The translations under genes and the position numbers were made by a program. From Nematostella vectensis (taxonomy: Eukaryota; Cnidaria; Anthozoa; Actiniaria; Edwardsiidae), in contig NC_064043.1 of the NCBI RefSeq assembly GCF_932526225.1, positions 5,387,501-5,451,500 of the forward strand: a stretch of DNA of 64,000 bases, written 5' to 3'. Of the stretch, positions 35,828 through 64,000 are shown piece after piece; the stretch's first letter is position 1; each line of letters opens with the position of its first letter. Under the pieces are notes generated by a model. It was not told where the DNA came from. It did no database searches and saw only the letters and a list, made by a program, of their open reading frames with translations.

Positions 35828-38800
35828 TTAATCTTCATCTTCACTTATGGTGTCGTTCTCTTTACTATGTGTGCGACGCCTGGAGAACATGTCTCCCTCG
35901 TAGTACAACAGCAATCCAATCAGTAGAGAGAAAAAGGCTGCTGCCAACCACTGCGACTGATGGCAACAAGCCAGCGTCACAAGGACAAGAGAAACGAAGA
36001 AGAACAGCTCCATGCTTTTATCAGCGTCCAGCTTGTGTGTGTTCTCAGCAGATCGAAGTTTCCTCCCAGTAAGCTCAATGAAGTACTTATCCTTCATTTG
36101 CAAGTAATGAAGCGAGTTGAGAATGTCCTTGATTTCTCGGAACTCCTCGGCGTTCCCGATGCCGAATTCCGTCAGTTGATGAAGACGATCAGCCAGCTCT
36201 TTCATGTAGAGTGCCTTGTTCACTTCCTGTGTCTGCAGGGCTTGCAGGGTCTTGCAACACGTGGCTGGACGTGTCTTCAAGCTAAAGACTTTCTCGTACG
36301 ATCCAAGACATTCCGTGGTGAGCTTAGCCAGAGTCAACTTTGCTTCTTGAAGGACCATCGCTATTTGTTCTGTCTTGATCTTCTCTCTCATGATTTCCTC
36401 AGAGACTTTAAAGATCTTGGCGTCTGTCTGAGATGTGTCGGAGCTATCATCACTGATCTTCTCTTCCCTGTTTCTCCGAGAATTCTTGTCCCTCTTCTCT
36501 TTGCAGTCCTCGTTCTGTCTTCCCCTGAAGATCTGGTGATCCCTTTTACCTTGCATGTAAGAAACGTCTTGTTTCATAGGCTGAGAGTAACTCACCGGGA
36601 CGGTGGACTGGGTATGAGATGTTGCTCCCCCGCTGCATGATGGGTACTCGTTTTTACGCGGGCTACCGTTGCCTTCTCTTTGATCCCTTTCCTTTTTTGG
36701 ACTTGACTCAGATCTTGACCTTCGTTCATTCCTGCTTTTCCTAGACGACTTCTTGGAATCCTTAGGGCTCTTTGAAGGGAATAGCGTCATCGGTTTTAGA
36801 TGCCTTTGAGCCTGACTTTTCCCCGATAGCCCACGCTTCAACACTTCTGCGTACGAATGCTTCGGTGAGTCGAGCCACGGATTGAATGGAGGTGTCGGTG
36901 GCGGAGGAGGGGCCGGGGACCAGGGTTGAGGATGTGCAACCCTTTCCAGGGTACTACCGAGCTTGCGTGAGTCTCCAGTGCGACTTTCAAGCGGCATTTC
37001 CTTGAAGCGCTCTTTCTTTTTCGGGGAACTCTCTGGCGTTTTCATCTCAGCAATATCCTTGTCCTGCTCCGCCTCGGCGCATTCTAGTTTTTCTAACGTG
37101 CAATTATCCACCTCTCCCCAAATTAGCTCCTCAGTCGTATCAAGCTGCTTTTGGTTGTCGTCTTCCATACACTCCGATGCCTCCACATGATCCATTCCAG
37201 GTTCCTGCATTTCTATGTCCTGTTTTTGCCCAGTAATGACTACATCAAGGCTTGGGGTTTCTACGATGATTGGTTCCTTTTGGATGCGAGGTGGATCGTC
37301 AGGGACTTCGATGGGGTGTTCGGCTATTACAACGCTGTTGGTGTTTTCCGGTAGTGAGCTGATAGTAAAAAAAACAAAACATGATGAGCCAAACGGTCAA
37401 TCAATGGTAAATAATTAATAGGGTTATTTAGATGATGCAAGAGAATATGATAACGTGTTCTCATGAGTGATGGTGGTGGAAATTGTTGCGTGATGGCATT
37501 GTAATTTCATGTCGTGATGCCATAAATATCAGCTATTATATAAGTCTTCATTGCAATCAGGGGTGTGTGTAGAGAAAAACACAGGGTGGGGTCCTGGGTA
37601 GTTATGCACTGACCCCGGATCAATTAACTTCAAACCGGCATTCAAACGCTGGTAATAGGTCATTAGATCAATCTAGAAACTTTTTCTATCCAAAAACACC
37701 ACAACTTTTAACGAAGGAGTAAAGCGTAATCGAACCCATCTCGTCACATGAGTAGAGTGGGTCCGGACACTTCGGACGCCCCTGCAAAGTGTGTCAGATA
37801 AATTTCATTAAAAATTGCGTCAGGTATAACAAAGTGCGTTGTTACATTCCCCATATGAAATTAACTTGGAAGGCCGATGGATAATTATTAACCCTAAAAC
37901 TAAACTCTTAAAAAATCCTGGCAATCCTAGCTAAGATCCTGACACCTGGGTATCCTGTGCTATATTTTTCTCATTTTTCTCATGGTTACCCTGTGGCATG
38001 TGTTGCCATGTAAGCGTCAAGTGCATACATGGTACAACCACGTGGGCAAATCCTGACTATGCGCTGCAATATCATCTGCTGCGTAACGACGACATGAAAA
38101 AATGACAATGCCATAAAAAGTACTGATAGTAATACATTGAAAAAAAAAATCAAGGACATGGCCGAGAATCGAACCTCGTCCAGGTCAGATAAAATGAGAA
38201 AAATAGACCATACTTCCAGACATGCGCTGAAACACCGTATGGCAGCATAAAGCTTTACGGCTAAGCTGGAGATTTCGGCCCCAGCACCGCTATCTAGCGA
38301 ACTGTACAACACAAAGCAACCTGAGGTAACCGCGCATTAATGGGGAGGCAATAACCAGGATCCCAGCCCTTTCTTAGTCGGTTACGCCACGCACAGCTCG
38401 CTGAAATGTAGACTGAAAAATATCGGGGTCTTTTTAACGCTTGTGTCTCTTGGGAATGGCTGTGTTGCTATAGTAATGTAGTGATGTCGTCATCATGTGT
38501 AGCACACTGCTAATAAGGTCTACATTGCTCTTCTTCGTCCAGTCACGCACGTGCATATGACATTTTTGTGCTCAGAACTACAAATGCAAGCTACGTTAAA
38601 TGCACGTGGGTTTTAGAAAATACTGTAATTGAACCTTTCGTAAGCTAATTTTCGAATTGCTTAGGCGCATTTTAGATACTAGAGTTTATATTTTTCTTGG
38701 CACAGGCATCGGGTGTGGGGGTTTCAAACCTAAATATAGCCTCAAAAAATCATAAATTATGCGATTTAAAGTGTAGAGTCTCTCACGCTGTAAAAAAGCA

Positions 38801-40320
38801 CTAATAAAAAAAAAAGCTGTAATCGAAGTATTTTTAGTATGAAGATCACGTTGAATGTTTCCAGATCTGAAATCCGATTCTGATTTCCATCCAGAATGGC
38901 AAAATATACGCTCTAGAAATAAAATACACCCAAAATGTAAATACGACCTTTCACACTCAAGCTTTGATAAACGGAAATTCGGAAAACGGAAATTCTAGTT
39001 TATTACAATGTCAGGGGCGTGTCTAAAGAAAAACGCGGGGTGGGGTCCGTGATAGAAATTCACTAACCACGGATCAATTAAGTTTAAATCGGCATTCTTA
39101 GCTCTGTTAACAGCTCACCAGATCCATCTTTAGACTTATCTCTAGGCCTATCCAAATGCACACATAAGATTAACCGTCTTCTTAACTACCAACGAAGGTG
39201 TCACAGGAGCAGGATGGGGTCCGGACCCATCGGACTACTCCTCTGTAGACGCGCCTGGTAATTTTGTTGTTACTTGGTTGTTGTACCACAAATGCAAAAC
39301 AGAGGTACCGTCGTCGACAGAAAATATTCAAAATATCATAGTTTTCAATTCCCCTTTGCTAGGGCGGTCCGTCAGGCCGTAATCTTCCGGGAAAATGTTG
39401 CGATTTTTGAGGCTCTAAAACGAAACGTTTATGTTTACTGAAAAAAAAAAAAACTATCGTGTAATTGATACATCTCTCCCCATTCCCACCCTCGTCCATG
39501 CAGCTTCTTTTATTAAAGGTACTCACTCTTTTTCATCGATTTCATCCTGACGTAACTTTGCGATAACGTGTTCTTTGGGGGTATCAGCATCACCCGGAAG
39601 TTCCTCGGCGCATTGCCCCTCCCTTCGCTCGCTGCAGCTTGAATCGGTCAAGAACTCCATATCTTGCTCGCCTTGACTCAGATCCGGAACCCTGTTCTCC
39701 AAGTCTGTGTGGCTTTCTCGCGATTCCGTAGTGGAAAGATCAGAAACTCCATCCTCCAAAACCTCGTCACCTGAAGAGCTTTGCTGTCGATCATAAACTT
39801 CACTTCTTCGGTACTGGTCCAGAAAATCAGGATGCGAAAAAGAACTATTATTGCGGCCTCCAACGAAATCCTGCAAGCCTCGTTTGAAAGGGTTATACCC
39901 TCTTGGAGCAACATCGTCGTAAAACCCGAACCCAGGTTCTCTCTGGTATGATGCAATGTCATCCTTCCGAGGCGTTGAAAGAATATCGGCGAGTCCAACT
40001 TTAAGTGCATCCACAAGCTGACTTGGCTGCTCATCTTGTTTAGAGGATACTTGAGCTACGTTGGCCGGTGGATGCCATGGATTCTTATCTCCGATACATT
40101 TATACTTGCTAGGAATTCTAGCATTCTCGTTAGGGGGTAGTAGACTAGCTCCCATACCCGGGAACTCCGGGACAGAGCTTCTTCTACCATTTTCGCGAAT
40201 ATAAGGGCTTCTCTCTACTAGTTCGTCATATGGAAAAGAAGTCCATTGAGGAAAGTAGAGCAGCTCGGCGTCCTGGCACCTCGCATGCCGTTTAGAAAGA
40301 CTTTCCTGAGAAGAGGACAT
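35828..40320 (-). CDS. Unrecognised 774-aa protein with C-terminal membrane hairpin (two exons)
   Basis: Exon 1 is 40320-39527 and exon 2 is 37358-35828 (2325 nt, 774 residues plus stop); the junction is phase 2 with a GTGAGT donor and a CTATCAG acceptor. Most of the protein is polar and low-complexity, with a Lys/Arg/Ser-rich middle and acidic patches. The last 170 residues are different: a helical segment with Leu heptads ('KELADRLHQLTEFGIGNAEE') and then two closely spaced hydrophobic helices (about residues 702-746), ending in a basic 'SRRRTHSK' and an acidic tail. That suggests a tail-anchored or hairpin protein with most of its mass in the cytosol. I do not recognise the family. The 226-aa frame on the other strand is a shadow. 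The gene is divergent from the 41017 gene, so a shared promoter is likely. Confidence 0.82.
37558..37784. mobile_element. MITE copy 1, CAGGGG...CCCCTG ends
   Basis: It starts CAGGGGTGTGTGTAGAGAAA and ends GGACGCCCCTG. It is clearly related to 39012-39257 ('gatcaattaa', 'aaatcggcattc/aaaccggcattc', 'gggtccggac'). It is intronic in the 774-aa gene. Confidence 0.75.
38140..38430 (-). repeat. SINE-like dispersed repeat, copy 2
   Basis: It matches 1795-2110 over most of its length ('gctggagatttcggcccc', 'accgctatctagcgaactgt', 'cttagtcggttacgccacgc'). On the minus strand GAGGTTCGATTCTCGGCC looks like a tRNA T-arm with B box. It lies inside the intron of the minus-strand gene. Confidence 0.7.
39012..39257. 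mobile_element. MITE copy 2, CAGGGGCGTGTC...GACGCGCCTG
   Basis: Its terminal inverted repeats are CAGGGGCGTGTCTA and TAGACGCGCCTG. It is the second member of the family at 37558-37784, in the same intron and the same orientation. Confidence 0.8.
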
Positions 40321-40964
40321 GCTAGTCTGCTTGCTTGATCATTTCCGTTATTCGTTCTGTGCTGTGTGAATTCCTGAGTGTTGCTAAGAAAAGATCATAA
40401 TATTTGTTGACGATTGTGTGACGTAACGGCACGCGCGTAAACAAAGTCGTGTTCCTCGCGCGCGGTGTATTTCGACTACGCGCACCGTGGTCGTCACCCT
40501 AGTAACTCTTCCAAAGAACAGAGATCGGCAGATGGGGTAGACTCCTTTTTAATACATCGTACAATAATTGCTCATCGCTCATACATATGTCTCTCAGTAA
40601 AATAGGATAGGAGAGTACCCTTTATAGTTTTACGACGTTATACGTTCAGATCATAAACACGGTTTGTTATGATATGCACGCGCTATTCGTACCAATAAGT
40701 CGCCCTTTGTTCGTCATTAATGACGTTTTCCATTCTCACAGGAAAACACCAATTCTTTTAAGGACCTGCGCACAGCTACTCTCTGCTATGTAAGTCTCAT
40801 AGTTTCCCTGAAATACCTTTACAATGTACGTTTGTAAACTAATTTTAAGATTGTTGATACAATTCTGTCAATTGCCGTTTGCCAACGAGACTATGCTTCG
40901 CCGCGATAAGTCATCGCGATATCGTGTGTTCGAGTTGACTGGTGTCTAAGAAATAAAAGAAATC

Positions 40965-41114
40965 ATGGCTGACAATAGGTTTTATTCTAGATCACAAGCT
41001 CAAGTTATTCGATACTATGGCCAGATGCGAAATTCCCCCCAGACTTCTCGAAGCAGAATTGGAAAAAGAACACGCCAAAAAGATGACATACTACCGCCAG
41101 AAAATGGACTCTAA
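40965..41114 (+). other. Overlapping upstream open frame
   Basis: A 49-codon frame starting MADNRFYSRS overlaps the first third of the GIY-YIG frame by about 100 nt in the +1 register. It may be a regulatory uORF, or the transcript may start after 40965. It has no recognisable protein features. Confidence 0.45.
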
Positions 41115-41508
41115 TCCAGTTCACAGTGCTTTAAAAAGCTTCAATGTAGACGATGCAGTGCGCATGTCAGGAGTGTACGAGATTTCCCGCCACGAAGCTG
41201 TCATTTACATAGGTGGGAACCCTTACTTTAGCAACATCCGGGACTGTTTGAATGCTCATTTTAGCGGGAACGATGGATTATCGATTGGAACGTATTTGAG
41301 TGGGCCTGGTCGTCACGTTTGGAACGAGCTATCTGTCCGTTGGATGGCTTGCCCGAACCCGCACGAAGTCGCGTTTTACTTGCTGGAGGAACACCAAAGG
41401 AGATATGGTCATCTTCCCTTGTACAATAACCCACCATCGGCAGCTGCTAAAAACCAAGCAACAACCTCCCCGAACTGCGACAGTGATTCATCTGACTCGG
41501 AGAACTAA
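41017..41508 (+). CDS. Small GIY-YIG-fold protein, 163 aa, intronless
   Basis: A single open frame is read. Residues 50-140 show the GIY-YIG pattern: G52-V-Y54, then Y64-I-G66, Arg75 in the following helix ('NIRDCLNAHF'), a Glu pair (124-125) before 'HQRRYGHLPLYN', and the terminal Asn137. The nuclease residues of the family (Tyr, Arg, Glu, Asn) therefore seem present, but a DNA target cannot be read and a non-nuclease role is possible. The N-terminal 45 residues are a charged helix; the tail is Ser/Asp/Glu-rich and disordered. A 49-codon uORF starting at 40965 overlaps this start in another frame and ends at 41114, so translation may be controlled or the start may differ. The promoter is probably shared with the divergent gene at 40320. 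Confidence 0.82.
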   Translation: MARCEIPPRLLEAELEKEHAKKMTYYRQKMDSNPVHSALKSFNVDDAVRMSGVYEISRHEAVIYIGGNPYFSNIRDCLNAHFSGNDGLSIGTYLSGPGRHVWNELSVRWMACPNPHEVAFYLLEEHQRRYGHLPLYNNPPSAAAKNQATTSPNCDSDSSDSEN

Positions 41509-42374
41509 TCTATAATCGCGCGGTCAATTTTTTATCATTTTTACTCGCTTTGTTATGCGTGTATGTCATATTGTAGCTCATATGTGAAAGTTAGAATACA
41601 AAAAGAAATCATCTCTGATGTTATAGTTACAGTACTTATATCTTGGGTATTAAATTCGTGTTGGCCAATCTGTTTTTTTAGTCTCTTATATATGTGCTTT
41701 TGTAACTGTGCCGTAACTCCCTAAATCTAGGCCCATCCTTACTTAGCAAAACGAACTAGATCTCAACTTCTACTGAATCTATGTAAAGCTTGCTGTACTG
41801 TTTAAGCCCTCTAGTTCCCACATTAAAAGGCCCTTACTACTTGGAAATCTACGGCAGTGATTTGCGCTACTTCGACTGCGTAGCCCCTTATATAAACTGT
41901 AGGATTTGACGCTGGGATATAGGCGTTGCGAGAATTGTGTCCCATTATCAGTGGAAAAAAAACTTCCTGGCATATCATTCCTAAGCACATTACAGCACAT
42001 AATTAACCTTGGTATTTGAGCTTCTCGGAGATAGCTCGCCTTGATTGTTGGCTTTCATGTGTCGACCTCCTCCTTACCACCTATTTCCGTGCTGAGTTCC
42101 CGCTTTTTTTTGTCCCAAGAGAGCAGCCATAACTATCCCGTGATGTCGGACCAGCCAATCAGAGGACGCGTTAATACTGTATGGTTACTGTTACTGTATT
42201 ATGGAAACCGCTATTCAGTTATGATCGCAGGCTCTTAAAAAATGGGCGCCATATCTGAACAAAAAAATGTATTCGTTTTCTCCGGCTTTTTAAGTTATTG
42301 CATTCTTTTTCTCGGCTCATGACTCCTGTGTTTTACTCAGTCAGGAATACTACGATAGATTAGTCCGTTGAAAT
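41509..42374. other. Spacer between GIY-YIG gene and NEK1
   Basis: It contains the 3' flank of the small gene and the NEK1 promoter region. CCAAT is visible near 42153 ('cagccaatcag'). No further gene is seen. Confidence 0.5.
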
Positions 42375-62607
<20,233 letters not shown>

Positions 62608-63857
62608 GATGACAACCATGTACAACCAAGCCAGATCTATTCTGTGATGGGATCTTCGTCACATTGAGTGTTTATCTAAAAGTTATGCTCCCACCTTGAA
62701 AGTGCTGTGATAAGCTGCAAGAGTTGCCTTGTGATTGGCTGCTCAGAATGAAGAGGTGGGCTCTAATTGGCTGCCCAGTATGGGGAAATGTGCTGTGGAT
62801 TGGATTTATGTAAAGAGATCTGTTGCAATTGGATTGTTAATAGTAAGAATTGTGCTGATTGGCTTCTAAGCACAAAGTCGATCTTGCTGAATACGAATAG
62901 CGCAAGAAAAGAGAAAAGAGTAAAAGGTCTTCTTTGTATAATATAGCTTAGTTATAGTTTTCCTTATCCCACTGGCAGTAAGCTCATGTACCTTGCTCAA
63001 TATTTTATCAAGGCAGTCAGTGCTAAAATAACAAGGAATAGTATGTACTGTGTTAGTGCCTTAAGTTAAATAACGGAGTCGAAAATCGCGCTCCTCCCGT
63101 GCCGAATATAGCTGTCTGTGTCGACCAAACACATGCAATTGTGTGCACTCAATTATGTAAAGTTCGTTAATGTATTTCCTTTTAGTTCGAATGATTTTAC
63201 TTTCGCTTAAATGACAGTACATCGGCGTAAATGTTTGTAATTTTGGATAAAATGAATGCGTATTTCTCGTTAATGAAAAGCAAAAGGTGTAAAATTGATG
63301 TGATGTTAATGTTGCACAAATCAAAACCAATGTGGCGTTTGATTTGACACAACAAAAGTTCAACGTTTTGGTGTCGTGCTTTTGCTGTGCAGCAAGCTAG
63401 ACTTTTTCAGCCGTACTTACTACTTTGTTGATTCTGATGTGGAATTGTTCATGTGCTCAAGCGAAATTATAGTTAGTCGGAACGACAAAAGCGCGACGTA
63501 TGAACCGCACCTGAGGGAAGGGCCTCATTTCACCTCATACTTCTCATAATAAATACAGCCTTGGCGAAGTAAATTGATTTACTCTGAACATGGGAGTTTT
63601 TAATAATTTCTCTTAATAGCTACCACAGATGAAATACAACCAAGACTATTTGAACAGAAATGTAAAAATATGGAGCGTGCTTTGGTATTACTTGGGGGAA
63701 ATTTATAATATAGTGTGTAGAACAGAAATGTTATTTTGAGTAAAAACTTTACTTACCACTTTGTGTGTTTGATTGTCATCATAGGGTATGGGTTATAGAA
63801 TTTTATCTTATTTCATCTTTACTAAAAGAGCACATACTACTGTGCACTTGCTAATTT
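62608..63857 (+). other. NEK1 3' flank
   Basis: It probably contains the NEK1 3' UTR. Five ATTGG words spaced about 30 bp apart lie at about 62730-62860. An AATAAA is present near 63548. No coding region is supported; the minus-strand frame at 63061-63363 has no features. Confidence 0.5.
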
Positions 63858-64000
63858 TGTAATACCCTCGACCCTATTTGTAATAAACCTCACCCTTTTG
63901 TAATAAATTTGACCCATTTTGTAATAAAATTGGCCCGTTTTGTAATAAACTCCACCCATTTTGTAATAAACTCGACCCATTTTGAAATAAATTTGACCCA
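63858..64000 (+). repeat. About 21-bp tandem repeat at the window edge
   Basis: Seven degenerate units of 'ttttgtaataaactcgaccc' run off the end of the window. Each contains TAATAAA-like words that could confuse polyadenylation-site prediction. Confidence 0.9.

Noticed and set aside
35960-36640. 226-aa plus-strand open frame
   Set aside because: It is antisense to exon 2 of the minus-strand 774-aa gene, which has matching splice phases and sensible composition.

Overview
This window is eukaryotic nuclear DNA, most likely from an early-branching animal. The genes are broken by many short GT-AG introns. Their products are typical animal proteins: a NUDT6-type Nudix hydrolase, an adhesion GPCR and the cilium kinase NEK1. 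The spaces between exons are full of short terminal-inverted-repeat elements, tRNA-derived SINE-like repeats and minisatellites. The overall look (compact multi-exon genes, AT-rich introns, a stand-alone GIY-YIG protein, a SEA-TSP1-CUB adhesion GPCR) suggests a cnidarian such as a sea anemone. That assignment is inference and no database was consulted.

Layout, left to right. 1-2453 is intergenic and repeat-rich. 2454-5477 (+) is a complete six-exon NUDT6 orthologue. 6907-10314 (-) is a seven-exon gene for a 302-residue protein I do not recognise; it runs tail to tail with NUDT6. 10315-13792 is intergenic and holds three inverted-repeat elements, one of them a 1.3 kb foldback element whose arms contain an 18-bp minisatellite. 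13793-34636 (+) is a 25-exon adhesion GPCR of about 1052 residues (signal peptide, Ser/Thr-rich stalk, SEA, TSP1, CUB, GAIN/GPS-like, 7TM, charged tail). 35828-40320 (-) is a two-exon gene for a 774-residue protein with a C-terminal membrane hairpin. 41017-41508 (+) is a small single-exon GIY-YIG-fold protein that diverges from the previous gene over about 700 bp. 42375-62607 (+) is a complete 38-exon NEK1 orthologue of 1285 residues. 62608-64000 is NEK1 3' flank with repeats.

All exon chains were assembled by hand from splice sites, checked for phase at every junction, and close to whole codon counts. The genes do not form an operon. NEK1 is a ciliary/DNA-damage kinase, and the other genes have no evident shared pathway.

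The most unusual signal is recurrent. Minisatellites in this window repeatedly sit on splice junctions and multiply the splice site itself. Donor-side arrays follow GPCR exons 20 and 24 and NEK1 exon 35. Acceptor-side arrays precede NEK1 exons 12, 25 and 36. In the NEK1 exon 36 array each unit of about 69 bp begins with GT and ends with AG, like a string of mini-introns. A second notable point is the GPCR itself. Its GPS has Gly where the cleavage nucleophile should be (His-Val-Gly), while its SEA domain keeps a Gly-Ser-Val-Val site, so autoproteolysis may have moved from GAIN to SEA.
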